Shown here one piece after another: positions 17,671 to 26,806 of a stretch of DNA of 64,000 nucleotides. Made by a program: the position numbers and the translations under genes. Under the pieces are notes generated by a model. The model made no database searches. It was not told where the DNA came from and saw nothing but the letters and a program-made list of their open reading frames with translations. The number at the start of each line of letters is the position of its first letter. Within the stretch, counting starts at the first letter, position 1. This DNA is from JABMNT01 sp048262255 (GTDB lineage Bacteria; Pseudomonadota; Alphaproteobacteria; Rhodospirillales; Casp-alpha2), in NCBI GenBank assembly GCA_048262255.1, contig JBLXFH010000002.1, positions 990,632 to 1,054,631 of the forward strand. The letters run 5' to 3'.

Positions 17671-18909
17671 ATGAACCCATTACGAAACGGTTTCCGATCC
17701 GGCATACTCTTCAATCCGGCACATGGAGATTGGTGGCACCAATTCCGGCTGTTTGGCCGGACCGATGGCGTCGTTCGCGGCAAGCGGCCCGACCGAAAAC
17801 GCCTGCCATCAAGCCGTAAATTCTTGTGGGCTTTCGCCATCGTAGTCATCCTGCCTGCCTGCACCCAACAAACCCCAATCCCAGTTAAACAATTCACCGC
17901 ATACCGACAGGCCTTTGATGTGGCAAAACTGGCGGCCAGTGATGTCCTTGGCGATTATGCGGAAATCGCCAAACAAGCCAAACGTGAAATTGCCGCTGTA
18001 AGGTCAACACTCAATCAAGGTCAATCCTATGATAAACTGCCGCCTCTATTCAAACCCTCGACAGTTGAAAACAACCCAAATCTTGATGATGACATCGCAG
18101 TTCGGCTAAAGGCATTGCAAACGGTCGCGCGCTACAATGACGCTTTGCTGAACCTGGTTGAAGGAAAGTCCGTCCAGGAGCTTGGCGACAGTGTAAAGTC
18201 TTTGGCGGGCAACATTTCAAGCCTCGCCCAGGGACTTGGGGCGAGCATTCCAGGGGTCGGCCTCGCCGTTCCGATTATCACAAAGTTTCTTGCGATGGCC
18301 GAAACGGCGCGTAACCGAAAAGATTTCGCGCGAGCCCTTCACGCAGGGCGACCCGTCATTAACAAAATCTTTGATTTTCTCATATCCGACACCATTGTTT
18401 ATGACCAGTTGCGGCGGAATCTGGCGCAACGTAAAATCGATCACATCACCGATGATGCCTTAAGCCTGGTTACGGATATGGCCAAGCTCACGCGTGGTTA
18501 CGCCGAGCCTCTGCTATTGAGCGATCTTTCCAGAGCGAAATCAAACGTCGCGAAAGAAATGCAGAACGTTCTGAGGTCACTCGGAGAAAACCCATCTGCT
18601 TTGCCTTATAAAGACCTTCCCGGCAGCCTGGGCGGATTGCCTTATACACCGATCGTTCAAAGCCAATTGGAACTGTTCCTTAAAGAATTGCGGGCTGCCG
18701 GCACTGAACGCAAAAAAATTATTACCGGAGTCATTGATTACCAGAGAACACTCGATAGTTACGTAAAACTTCTGCGTCAGGTGGGAGCTGCGCTCGATGC
18801 CGTGCAGGTCAATCTGAATGCACCATTTGACTTGACGGTGGCCGTAAACGATCTCGTTGGGCTGGCTTTCGAAGTCCGGGGAGCGATCGCATCTCTTTCA
18901 ACACCTTAG
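17671..18909 (+). CDS. Lipoprotein-like helical protein with unusually long N-region
   Basis: A 412-residue protein. A hydrophobic stretch with a lipobox-like end (FLWAFAIVVILPAC) sits about 50 residues in, behind an arginine-rich N-region containing RGKRPDRKRLPSSRK. This is odd for a lipoprotein signal, but no internal start codon with a ribosome site shortens it, and AAGGG precedes ATG 17671. The mature part is mostly alpha-helical with a Gly-rich hydrophobic loop (SLAQGLGASIPGVGLAVPII) near residue 195. I do not recognise a family. Its TCACA-CGTC promoter and the short gap to the next small helical gene suggest a two-gene unit. Confidence 0.6.
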   Translation: MNPLRNGFRSGILFNPAHGDWWHQFRLFGRTDGVVRGKRPDRKRLPSSRKFLWAFAIVVILPACTQQTPIPVKQFTAYRQAFDVAKLAASDVLGDYAEIAKQAKREIAAVRSTLNQGQSYDKLPPLFKPSTVENNPNLDDDIAVRLKALQTVARYNDALLNLVEGKSVQELGDSVKSLAGNISSLAQGLGASIPGVGLAVPIITKFLAMAETARNRKDFARALHAGRPVINKIFDFLISDTIVYDQLRRNLAQRKIDHITDDALSLVTDMAKLTRGYAEPLLLSDLSRAKSNVAKEMQNVLRSLGENPSALPYKDLPGSLGGLPYTPIVQSQLELFLKELRAAGTERKKIITGVIDYQRTLDSYVKLLRQVGAALDAVQVNLNAPFDLTVAVNDLVGLAFEVRGAIASLSTP

Positions 18910-18956
18910 GGCCAAGCCAACATGCTTTGCCTTTGCAAGACAGGAGAACCATTGAA

Positions 18957-19286
18957 ATGCCTGATGATCCCATTACTCAAACCGAAGAAGCGTACCAAAA
19001 AGCCCGCGCAGCATGCCGGGCACTACAACTGGATCTCTACGCAACACCAGCGCAGAAAGAAAAAGCCAAGGCGGCGCGAGACGCCATGTGGGTGGCCTAT
19101 AGCGAAGCAATTCTTGATGATTTCACCAGCCGCACGGCGCTTTTGCAAAGCCTGATCAAACAGCTGGACAATGTCATTAGTTCAATCCGTGAAAACCCGG
19201 TCGGCGATTTGCTCGACCAGACAAACCAAACTGTCAGCATGGTCAAAACCCTGCTCAATAACGACGACGGCACTAAGCAGGGCTGA
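18957..19286 (+). CDS. Small helical hypothetical protein
   Basis: A 109-residue, fully helical, soluble-looking protein starting MPDDPITQTEEAYQKARAAC. No signal, no membrane span and no recognised domain. ATG 18957 has an AGGAGA site 10 bases upstream. It follows the lipoprotein gene by 47 bases on the same strand and faces the PI-PLC-like gene convergently. It is most likely an accessory partner of the lipoprotein, but the sequence alone gives no function. Confidence 0.55.
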   Translation: MPDDPITQTEEAYQKARAACRALQLDLYATPAQKEKAKAARDAMWVAYSEAILDDFTSRTALLQSLIKQLDNVISSIRENPVGDLLDQTNQTVSMVKTLLNNDDGTKQG

Positions 19287-19427
19287 ACCCCTGCCCCTGT
19301 TTCTCCCGATATAAACGTTCCAGAGATACAAACAATCCAGCCTCCCCCCATCGAACTGGAGAAGGCTCTTTCGTGATATTTTTGCCAGTATATTGCGGAG
19401 TGAAAAGGAGTGTCTTGCCTCAAACAA

Positions 19428-20591
19428 TCAGAACGCAGCCCAGCCCGGCCAAACAGGAGGAGCAGCCGCAGTATAAGAATTCAGATGCATTGCGAGCGCC
19501 ACGGGGTTGGCCCAACCGTTCATCGCGCAACCGCCATGGGCGTGGGCATGCGATTCATATCGGTCGACGTAGAGGATGTTGATCTTGGGGTCAACCAGAG
19601 GGTCATAAAGTGCGCCTGCGCCGACCCACCCGTTGGCGGCGTTGAACAAAGGCACCAGAACAGGATTAGAGTCGTTCATGGCAACTGTCAGCGGATCGCT
19701 CAGCGGCTGAGGCGTTAGCGTCCAGGAAAACAGATGCAACGTGCCCGCAACGCCGCCAGCGGCATTTGCCGCCCAGGGGCCGCCACCGAAAGCGGCGGGG
19801 TAGTTGTAATTGGCGCGGTTACGGAGCTTGTCCAACTGGTCCGTGCGCATGCCGGTATATAAATACCCGTCGTCAACCCAGCGTTTGTTTGCATATTGAT
19901 CGAAAAGGCGAATGCCATTGGGCGTCGCATACTTAGGCGTGATCGCAAAGAACCCGGCGGGTAATGGCGCTGCGGCGCCCGGCGCTGCGGCGGCCGTGAT
20001 CCAGGGTTCCGCTGCTGTATCTAGCGCACCATCATAAATGATTGCGACACGGGACTGGGCAACACCGGTAACTGGGTCCGTAAGTATGTTTAGGTAGGGC
20101 GCATTGAAAAGATTAATGGCGGCCTGCGTGTGAGGCACCAGATGAGCCCCAAGGGTGGCCGTAATAAAACCCGTCAGGGCGGCGTGATCGGCGTTCGTAA
20201 ATGCGTAGTTAAGCATCGTAGAACGATAGAAGTGCGAGATATTGAGAATCACCAGTTCCCGGTCGCCCGGACCGAGCCCCGCCATAAACCCCAAGACCTG
20301 GTTAATGATCCCTAAAGGTCCATCAAGCCGATCCCCCCAATAGGGCCCGTGATAGGTCCAGTACTGCGCACCGTGGGTACAGGGGCGGATATCAAAATAG
20401 CGAATTCCGCCAGCGAGCTGCGCACCGATATTCTGGCCAACGGATTGTGTGCGAGAGAGAAAGTTTCTGAGCTGGCCCCGATCAATATAACAGCCGGCAT
20501 CGTGGGTTCCCGGAATTGTGATTTCATGCAGCGACCGTGCGCCAAATCCCAGTGCAACGTTGTTGTTGAGAGTAGTCATCCAGTTTGGCAT
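19428..20591 (-). CDS. Phosphatidylinositol-specific phospholipase C X-domain-like protein
   Basis: A 387-residue protein with the PI-PLC X-domain pattern: HEITIPGTHDAG with the first catalytic His (about 30), GIRYFDIRPC, then WTYHGPYWG with the second His (about 81), followed by LVILNISHFY. Bacterial homologues cleave phosphatidylinositol or glycosylinositol lipids, typical of eukaryotic membranes. There is no classical signal peptide. It has an AAGGGAG site and starts 5 bases after the 307-residue unknown gene, so both are read from the minus-strand TCACA-CGTC element at 21606-21629. The C-terminal half is Ala/Pro/Gly-rich and less conserved. The exact substrate is unknown. Confidence 0.72.
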   Translation of the reverse strand: MPNWMTTLNNNVALGFGARSLHEITIPGTHDAGCYIDRGQLRNFLSRTQSVGQNIGAQLAGGIRYFDIRPCTHGAQYWTYHGPYWGDRLDGPLGIINQVLGFMAGLGPGDRELVILNISHFYRSTMLNYAFTNADHAALTGFITATLGAHLVPHTQAAINLFNAPYLNILTDPVTGVAQSRVAIIYDGALDTAAEPWITAAAAPGAAAPLPAGFFAITPKYATPNGIRLFDQYANKRWVDDGYLYTGMRTDQLDKLRNRANYNYPAAFGGGPWAANAAGGVAGTLHLFSWTLTPQPLSDPLTVAMNDSNPVLVPLFNAANGWVGAGALYDPLVDPKINILYVDRYESHAHAHGGCAMNGWANPVALAMHLNSYTAAAPPVWPGWAAF

Positions 20592-20596
20592 TTTGC

Positions 20597-21520
20597 TCAG
20601 GCTCCCTTATCGGCAATGCTGACTGCGAGTTCCGGTGTTCCATCGTCCCGTTTAAGGGCTAATTCGTATATAAAGAAACCCACACCCGAATCGCTTTTAG
20701 CTTCCCGCACTTTGATATCTTCTTCTTTAGGAAGCGTTTTCAAAACGGACTGGTCACAGGTGAAGGAAAAGGATTGTGTGTTTCCTTCATCGACCTCAAC
20801 GGCGACATGAATCTGGTACACAGCAGAGCTCACCATTGCATTGATATCCACGCGCCCTGTGATTTCCGCAAATCCCTCCAGAACGCGCGCGCCTCCGTCT
20901 GGCGCGTTGAGCGTCTTGTCGGGACGATTGGCACTCGAAGGCCAATCACTTGCGTTCTTTACCGTTGTCGTGAGGGTTACCTTGTAAGGCATTCCATTGG
21001 CAACGGTCACATAGGTTTGCAGATCTTTAGACGGCGCGGGTTCAGTGGGAGGGGTGACCTTTGGCTCCACAGGAGCTGGTTTGGGAGGAGTTGGCGCTCC
21101 GCTGGAATGCGTTGCCTGGGATTGGGCTATGAAAATCTGAATGACGTCATAAAGCGTCTTTAACACCTTGTTTTGTGCCAGGGCCTCTTTCGGTTCAATG
21201 GTCCGGTTCGTATTCAGCGGTTGCATTTTGCTCATGGCGAGGTTTCCCTCCATGATGCCGGTCAACAAGACCTCAATCGTGTTCGCCTGATCCACAGCGC
21301 TCTTCAGATCAGCGGCAGATGGTGACGATGACATTTGATAACTCAAGAGATTGCGGTGCAGTCCATTGAGGATGGCAACAACGTCTTTGAATTGGACGAT
21401 AGATCCATACTGCGTCTGTTTTTTGCTGTAGTCGTTTCTCGCCTGCAAACTCTCAATAGCGGGAGTCAGCGCGGCAGAGACATCTCTCGTCGTTTTCAAT
21501 AAAGCTTCACTGTTGGGCAT
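20597..21520 (-). CDS. Hypothetical protein with helical N-half, Pro linker and beta C-half
   Basis: A 307-residue protein of unknown family. Residues 1-140 are helical and contain IEVLLTGIMEGNLAMSKMQP followed by LNTNRTIE, a pattern resembled by the protein at 26083-26763. A Pro-rich linker (APTPPKPAPVEPKVTPPTEP) spans about 145-170. The C-terminal half looks like a beta-sandwich with repeated strands (YVTVANGMPYKVTLTTTV, YQIHVAVEVDEGNTQSFSF). No signal peptide. It precedes the PI-PLC-like gene by 5 bases, so it may be a chaperone, adaptor or carrier for that enzyme; that is inference from operon order only. Confidence 0.6.
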   Translation of the reverse strand: MPNSEALLKTTRDVSAALTPAIESLQARNDYSKKQTQYGSIVQFKDVVAILNGLHRNLLSYQMSSSPSAADLKSAVDQANTIEVLLTGIMEGNLAMSKMQPLNTNRTIEPKEALAQNKVLKTLYDVIQIFIAQSQATHSSGAPTPPKPAPVEPKVTPPTEPAPSKDLQTYVTVANGMPYKVTLTTTVKNASDWPSSANRPDKTLNAPDGGARVLEGFAEITGRVDINAMVSSAVYQIHVAVEVDEGNTQSFSFTCDQSVLKTLPKEEDIKVREAKSDSGVGFFIYELALKRDDGTPELAVSIADKGA

Positions 21521-21605
21521 TGGTGTACCTCGTGAATCATTTGATTCTTGCAGCTGCGTCCTGTTGCCCCTGGCTGGAGGGCATTGTTCGTCTCCATGAT
21601 CTTAG

Positions 21606-21629
21606 GACGTGCTTTCAGCAAGATTGTGA
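21606..21629 (-). promoter_or_regulatory. Candidate ECF-type promoter for the PI-PLC-like unit
   Basis: Minus strand TCACAAT, 13 bases, CGTC; it ends 85 bases before the start at 21520. Confidence 0.62.
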
Positions 21630-21819
21630 ATTTAGAGGTTCCTGATTCTCACAAATCCCGGGTAGATTCTCCGAAATATCAGCGTTCAGTAGGCGCGTTG
21701 CACTAGCCGCAGTTCGATACCGTTGGCACCGTTCTTACATGACCCACTTCACGTCCATATATAAAAAGCATAGGCCATAGCCGTGCGCAGGTATCCGTAT
21801 TTTCCCATCTATGTTTCGT

Positions 21820-21843
21820 TCACATTGTCAATTTCCATCCGTC
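21820..21843 (+). promoter_or_regulatory. Candidate ECF-type promoter for the 21898-23483 gene pair
   Basis: TCACATT, 13 bases, CGTC; it ends 54 bases before ATG 21898. Confidence 0.62.
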
Positions 21844-21897
21844 TTTCCTGTGATAGGGCGCGTATTCACGTACCCATGCACCGGTTGGAGATCACTT

Positions 21898-22533
21898 ATG
21901 TCTGGAACATACGCCACCTTACTTGGCATCTATGTGGATGAATTCACATCCGGATGGGAGCAGCCCATGGAGACGGCTCCGTATAAATTCCGCACGACCA
22001 CATCCATCGCGCAACTGACAACCGCATTGAATGTGTTCGCCGAGTACGTCGGACAAGCCGACGATTTGATTACACAAATCAAATCCGGCACGGTTAAAGG
22101 TGACGACGCAACCTCTCAGTCAGATCATGTCGAAATGTTGATCACAGCGAAGCTTCAGGCCATTACCTCGTTGATGGCTGGGGTCGAAATTGTCGATCAG
22201 ACCAACCTGACCAAAGCTGCGGCATTGGATCAAGCCAAGCTCAAAACTCTGGCGGAAAAGCTCAAGACCGGTTCGGACGCAAAACTTCTCGCCAACCTTT
22301 CCGATTTGTCGACAAAAATCACCGCAGCTCTTGTTGTTGCGATCCAGAAGTCAGGAAAATCCTTGCCGAGCACCACTGAAATTAAAAAATCAATCAGCGC
22401 TGCGGTCAATGAATTCGATTTAAAGGGTCAGAAGCCTTCCCAAAGCGACATCGATATCTACGACTCGCTCAGCGGCGCAGCGGGCCCATTCTGGCTTGAC
22501 GATTCCGTTTCATCCAAAAGCACAAGCACTTGA
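21898..22533 (+). CDS. Helical hypothetical protein, possible partner of HopA1-like protein
   Basis: A 211-residue, mostly alpha-helical protein with no signal or membrane span. The first 30 residues (MSGTYATLLGIYVDEFTSGW) are aromatic-rich; the rest is Lys/Ala/Leu-rich helix. ATG 21898 is chosen for its GGAG site; the longer frame to 21811 would run through the promoter element. Its small size and position 14 bases before the HopA1-like gene resemble an effector-chaperone pair, such as the ShcA-HopA1 arrangement. I see no sequence match that proves this, so it stays a suggestion. Confidence 0.55.
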   Translation: MSGTYATLLGIYVDEFTSGWEQPMETAPYKFRTTTSIAQLTTALNVFAEYVGQADDLITQIKSGTVKGDDATSQSDHVEMLITAKLQAITSLMAGVEIVDQTNLTKAAALDQAKLKTLAEKLKTGSDAKLLANLSDLSTKITAALVVAIQKSGKSLPSTTEIKKSISAAVNEFDLKGQKPSQSDIDIYDSLSGAAGPFWLDDSVSSKSTST

Positions 22534-22547
22534 AGGAGGGGGGCGTA

Positions 22548-23483
22548 ATGACTGTTTCATCCCATGATACATTTTTGTTGTTTCTCGCCAAGGCCTGGCA
22601 CGCCATGAGCACCATGCCTGCCAACAATAGTCAAGATATCGTCGCCATGAAACGCGCCTGCTACGATGTTTATGCGAACTATGTGCCCATTGGGGTAACG
22701 CCGAAGACGGCACTTGCTGACGTTGCCGGCGTGAACGGCCTTCGCGCCAAAATGACAACCCTTGTCAATGGCTGCGGCACTCGCGTCGTAGCTGTCCAGC
22801 AGGGCAATTGGCCGGCAATGGACAAAACCGCCATGCTGACCCAATACGCAAAGCCCGTAACGACAGCGCTTAACACAGACGCCCAAAACGCATCCAAAAG
22901 ATATCTGCATCTCTACCCTACAGGTTCGACCTATTTGGGGAGGGGCCGTTTTACGCCACCCCTCGGACATGCGACGGCTTCCGACTGGCGCATCGGAATT
23001 AATATTGAGCCGTCCTCCATCGCCGATGCGCTCGTTGCGCTGGCCCCGGTTCTGGATGCGCAAAACGATATCAATCACATCAAGTTTCTGGCGCCCGGCA
23101 GCGCTGTAAAATGTGATTCCGTTATTGTCTATATGAACAAGACCGACAATTATACAACCGTGAAAAATGCGGTGATTGGTGCCGTCACGGGACTGGATAT
23201 TCAGGACTGTTTTTCGATTATATGGGAGCAACCTGTAGACGGCATAGGCGAAGCGGCTGAACCACCGACGGGCAGCTTTGGCACATACCGCGCCGCCATT
23301 GCTACGCTGAGTTATTACATAGCGTGGCAACTTTTTAACGCACGTCCCAGTCTGGATAATTTTTTGGCTCTTGCCGACGCGGCTTATGGCCAATTTGGTG
23401 TGACCTTCGCCAACCCGCATGAACAAGGTGTGGTGACAGCGGCAATTGAAGATCAAGCCTGGATCCGCAGGCTGGCCAACTAG
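22548..23483 (+). CDS. HopA1-like effector-family protein
   Basis: A 311-residue protein. The central segment DWRIGINIEPSSIADALVAL, then the later strands HIKFLAP and CDSVIVYMN, follows the order I know from the HopA1 family (RxxxNIxP, helix, FxFK, DSAVxYV). HopA1 was described as a type III effector of Pseudomonas syringae, and related domains act as lyases in class V lanthipeptide synthesis. A GRGRF loop precedes the core. No signal peptide. GGAGGGGGG gives a strong ribosome site before ATG 22548, rejecting the frame start at 22530. Function here is unproven; a protein-modifying toxin or lyase is possible. The match is by eye only. Confidence 0.5.
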   Translation: MTVSSHDTFLLFLAKAWHAMSTMPANNSQDIVAMKRACYDVYANYVPIGVTPKTALADVAGVNGLRAKMTTLVNGCGTRVVAVQQGNWPAMDKTAMLTQYAKPVTTALNTDAQNASKRYLHLYPTGSTYLGRGRFTPPLGHATASDWRIGINIEPSSIADALVALAPVLDAQNDINHIKFLAPGSAVKCDSVIVYMNKTDNYTTVKNAVIGAVTGLDIQDCFSIIWEQPVDGIGEAAEPPTGSFGTYRAAIATLSYYIAWQLFNARPSLDNFLALADAAYGQFGVTFANPHEQGVVTAAIEDQAWIRRLAN

Positions 23484-23512
23484 TCCTTGCGCGACGCGTA
23501 ATTCAAATATGT

Positions 23513-23536
23513 TCACACTTGGCCATTTCAGGCGTC
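23513..23536 (+). promoter_or_regulatory. Candidate ECF-type promoter for the patatin gene
   Basis: TCACACT, 13 bases, CGTC; it ends 86 bases before ATG 23623. Confidence 0.6.
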
Positions 23537-23622
23537 ACAAGAATACCGGTCGACGTGGGTTCTTGAACGCGGAAGCTGTGCGCGTGACCGGCTGGTGCTA
23601 ATCCGACCCAGGACATATGCCA

Positions 23623-25995
23623 ATGACAAACGAGGAATCACCAAAGACTTTTGATGAAATCTTCACAGCGGAGTTGCAAGTGGTGCGTGCGCGCCGACTA
23701 CCTAACGGCGACGCCCGGAGCAATGGCTTGCCCTATTTTTCCGATCCTTCGCCTGTTTTAGACGATGTGCTGACTGAACTGACTCAAGATAGAGACAGTA
23801 ATTCTGACTGGTCAGACTCCGGGGGATTTCGCCATGATGGTTTGGTCGGCCTGGCGCTTTCCGGCGGTGGTGTGCGATCTGCGACCTTTAATCTGGGCGT
23901 ACTTCAGATCCTCAACAGATACCGTATATTTGAAAAACTCGATTATATATCTTCCGTATCCGGTGGCGGCTACATTGCCAGTTGCCTGAGCTCGATATTC
24001 GCTCAGGCCGATCAAAGACAAGGGCGCCAGGAATTGAATTTTCCGTTTGTCCATAAAATGGGTCAGTTGGAAAGTGCGCCGTTCCAGCACCTTAGGGATT
24101 ATTCCAACTATCTGGCTCCAGGCGGCACGCGCGATCTTCTGCAAATGCCAGCGCTGGTTCTGCGTGGCCTGATCATGAATTTTCTTGTGATCTTTTCTTA
24201 TATTCTTCTCGCTGTTTTATTGACCGTAACCTTCAACAGCAATCAAGCCATCCTGGGTCAACCCTTCGGTTGGGAACATCGCCTGCTGGACTGGATCCCT
24301 GGGGATTCTTTCCGGCCAACCAAGTTTCTGGTGGGATTATTCCTCGCCTTGCTAATTGTATATCCAGGACTGCAGGTTCTCTTCGACGGCCTGCCCAACT
24401 ACCGCTCCAGCCGCTGGCTGGCGCGCAATATTTACGGCCGGGTCTGCGGGATGTTTCTTGCGGCCATTGCCATTGTCACCTTCATCGATTTACAGCCCCT
24501 GGCGATCCAGTTCATTCACAACACACACCTGATGCTCCAGAACATTGCCATGGAGATTTGGCAGGCGGATGAAGCCTTGCTCAGACAACCCCAGGGGTTA
24601 TTCACGTTGGCAGCCAGTGTCGCCACCGTTGTCTCCGCCATCCTGGCAGGAACCTTTTTCAATCATGAATCGAAATCCCTCCGCTCTTTAAGTCTCTATT
24701 TGATCGGGGGATTGGGGTTTGCGGCTTTTTGGCTGGTATATCTGATATTGTGTTACTGGGCGATCTACAGCTCAGGTCCGCAATGGATTGTTGACCTGGA
24801 GCGCCATGCCGAAATTTTTGTAGGTATTTCTCTCGACTGGATCCCTACCGAGAACGATTACCTGATATTGATCTATGCATTCATAATGACCGTTCTTTTT
24901 CTATACACATGGCTGTTCTACGACGCCAACAGCGTGTCCCTGCATAATTTTTACCGGGATCGCCTCAGCAAAGCCTATCTGTTTTCCTGGCATGGCGGAG
25001 ACCGGCTTGAACATAATGACAACCAGCTATTGAGCACTCTCAATACGGACCAGGCCCCCTACCATCTAATCAATACTGCCTTGAATATTCACAATGCAAA
25101 ATCGGCCAATCGGCGCGGTCGGAACGCAGATCTTTTTCTCTTCAGCAAACTGTATATAGGGGGCAGCTTAACGGGTTACCGTGAAACAGAAAAAATAGCT
25201 CCCGCAGGCGAAGAAGTAGACCTGGGCACGGCAATGGCGATTTCCGGTGCGGCCGCAGCACCGAACATGGGCAGCAATACATTTAAACCATTAGTCTTTC
25301 TCATGACCTTATTGAACATCCGATTGGGGTTCTGGTTGCCAAACCCCGGTCGGCCGCCGGAGCAGAACTGGTTTTCACGCCGCATCAATAGAGTTGGGCC
25401 GCTGTTCCTGATCCGCGAAATGTTCGGATTGTTGGACGAGCAAAGTGAAAATGTAAATTTGTCAGACGGCGGCCATATTGAAAATCTGGGTATTTATGAA
25501 TTGCTGCGCAGGGAGTGCCGACTCATCATTGCCAGCGATGCAGAATGCGACCCCGAATTTCAGTTTCATGGCTTGGCCAATGTTATCCGGCTGGCCCGTA
25601 TCGATATGGGAATCCGAATCACCATGACCGGGCTTGACCAGATCCGCCAGGGGCGCCAGAACCATGCCATTGGCAAGATCGAATATAAGGGCAACAAAGT
25701 CGGCAAACTCATCTACCTGAAAGCATCCCTGCCAACGACGGAAATTATACCGGTGGCCGACCAGGGAAGACGCCGCGGGAGTTGCGATAAAGATGTTGCG
25801 GAGGCGCCTTTATCGAGCCGAGCGAAAATCAAATATGACGGCGGCACCTATATCGCCCATTACCGGGACCGGCATCCGGCGTTTCCCCACGAGACAACCG
25901 CCGACCAGTTCTTCGATGAAGAACAATTCGAATGCTATCGCGCGCTCGGATATCACGTTGCTATGCGTGTTTTTGGGGATGCAACAAAAAGTTAG
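23623..25995 (+). CDS. Patatin-like phospholipase with six-span membrane insertion
   Basis: A 790-residue protein. The patatin oxyanion loop LALSGGGVRSATFNLG is at about 77-92, the nucleophile elbow SVSGGGY (GXSXG variant, Ser about 112) follows, and the catalytic Asp sits in SDGGHIENLG near 614, completing a Ser-Asp dyad. About 280 residues between them hold six hydrophobic spans (for example FLVIFSYILLAVLLTV and FLVGLFLALLIVY), so the catalytic domain is split by a membrane module. Expected activity is phospholipase A or lipid acyl hydrolase. An AGGA site lies 9 bases before ATG 23623; ATG 23617 is too close to it. It is a lone gene with its own TCACA-CGTC element, convergent with the 26083 gene. 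Confidence 0.85.
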   Translation: MTNEESPKTFDEIFTAELQVVRARRLPNGDARSNGLPYFSDPSPVLDDVLTELTQDRDSNSDWSDSGGFRHDGLVGLALSGGGVRSATFNLGVLQILNRYRIFEKLDYISSVSGGGYIASCLSSIFAQADQRQGRQELNFPFVHKMGQLESAPFQHLRDYSNYLAPGGTRDLLQMPALVLRGLIMNFLVIFSYILLAVLLTVTFNSNQAILGQPFGWEHRLLDWIPGDSFRPTKFLVGLFLALLIVYPGLQVLFDGLPNYRSSRWLARNIYGRVCGMFLAAIAIVTFIDLQPLAIQFIHNTHLMLQNIAMEIWQADEALLRQPQGLFTLAASVATVVSAILAGTFFNHESKSLRSLSLYLIGGLGFAAFWLVYLILCYWAIYSSGPQWIVDLERHAEIFVGISLDWIPTENDYLILIYAFIMTVLFLYTWLFYDANSVSLHNFYRDRLSKAYLFSWHGGDRLEHNDNQLLSTLNTDQAPYHLINTALNIHNAKSANRRGRNADLFLFSKLYIGGSLTGYRETEKIAPAGEEVDLGTAMAISGAAAAPNMGSNTFKPLVFLMTLLNIRLGFWLPNPGRPPEQNWFSRRINRVGPLFLIREMFGLLDEQSENVNLSDGGHIENLGIYELLRRECRLIIASDAECDPEFQFHGLANVIRLARIDMGIRITMTGLDQIRQGRQNHAIGKIEYKGNKVGKLIYLKASLPTTEIIPVADQGRRRGSCDKDVAEAPLSSRAKIKYDGGTYIAHYRDRHPAFPHETTADQFFDEEQFECYRALGYHVAMRVFGDATKS

Positions 25996-26082
25996 GTTTT
26001 GGATTTTTCCACCGCGCAGGGTTTCACAACAATTCCCGAATGTTCCTGCGGGGTTATTAGGATATGAGCTGGGGTGTATCGA

Positions 26083-26763
26083 CTATCCGGTAGCTACAGC
26101 TTTCTGGCCAGGAACAATAGCCGGAGCAGCCGGTGATTGCTCGATCGCATCCGCCTCAAGAGCTTGCTGCCCGGCAATTTGTTCGTCAACAAAATTCGAT
26201 TTGGCGTCCTCTATAACCACATCGCTTTGACAAGTCTCTGTTACCGACTTGCCTCGCACTTCGTCAGTTGATGCCGGTTCATATTCGGCAGGTTGCGCCT
26301 CAACCAAATGGGACGCCGCTTCATCAAGTTGGAGGCCACTCACATCCGCCGGCGTTGTTTCTGAGAGGGCAGCGACCACCCGCGCTGTCAGCAATTGAAC
26401 CTCGTAATGTAATTTTTTCAACCGATCATTGTGAGAGTTGGCCATACTGGACGGAATGGTCTGGAAAATATTTAAAGGCCCTAACTTCATCATCTTGACG
26501 TTAACGTGGACAAGGCCCGCAAGCTGCACCAGGACCTCATTTTCGGCCTGGTTGCGCAAGGTCCGCATGAGGTTCATTGAGGGGACATCGGAGATTTCCT
26601 TATTCGCCAACAACGTGATTTCAAAGGTTTTGAGTATCTTGATCGCATCCTTGAAGCGATTGCTGTTGCCGTAGTCGGGTCGGCTTTCAATATCGGCAAC
26701 AACCGCTGGAATCCCGTCAAGAATTGTCTCGATACTGCCGAACACCTTTCCGAGCACGCTCAT
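26083..26763 (-). CDS. Helical hypothetical protein of the R-body locus
   Basis: A 226-residue soluble-looking protein starting MSVLGKVFGSIETILDG. Residues 1-125 are helical and contain VQLAGLVHVNVKMMKLGPLN followed by IFQTIP, which resembles the segment MEGNLAMSKMQPLNTNRTIE of the 20597 gene product, so the two may be distant relatives. The C-terminal third is acidic and disordered. ATG 26763 (AAGGA about 9 bases upstream) is preferred over 26796. It is downstream of the 26807 gene by 43 bases, probably in one operon. No enzyme motif. Confidence 0.55.
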   Translation of the reverse strand: MSVLGKVFGSIETILDGIPAVVADIESRPDYGNSNRFKDAIKILKTFEITLLANKEISDVPSMNLMRTLRNQAENEVLVQLAGLVHVNVKMMKLGPLNIFQTIPSSMANSHNDRLKKLHYEVQLLTARVVAALSETTPADVSGLQLDEAASHLVEAQPAEYEPASTDEVRGKSVTETCQSDVVIEDAKSNFVDEQIAGQQALEADAIEQSPAAPAIVPGQKAVATG

Positions 26764-26806
26764 CTTACCAATTCCTTTTTTCAATATGCGTTCCAAATGG
26801 TTTGTT

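Larger units (their letters stand above)
21521..21897. other. Divergent intergenic region with two candidate promoters
   Basis: This 377-base gap between the minus-strand PI-PLC unit and plus-strand HopA1-like unit holds one TCACA-CGTC element for each direction. A third TCACAAA at 21649 lacks a matching CGTC. I see no gene in it. Confidence 0.5.

Noticed and set aside
21649..21672. A further TCACAAA in the 21.5-21.9 kb gap
   Set aside because: The base group 13 further on is CTCC rather than CGTC and a better element lies 150 bases downstream for the same gene.
22557..23516. A 319-codon minus-strand frame opposite the HopA1-like gene
   Set aside because: It is the shadow of the coding strand; the plus-strand gene has a strong ribosome site, operon context and domain-like pattern.
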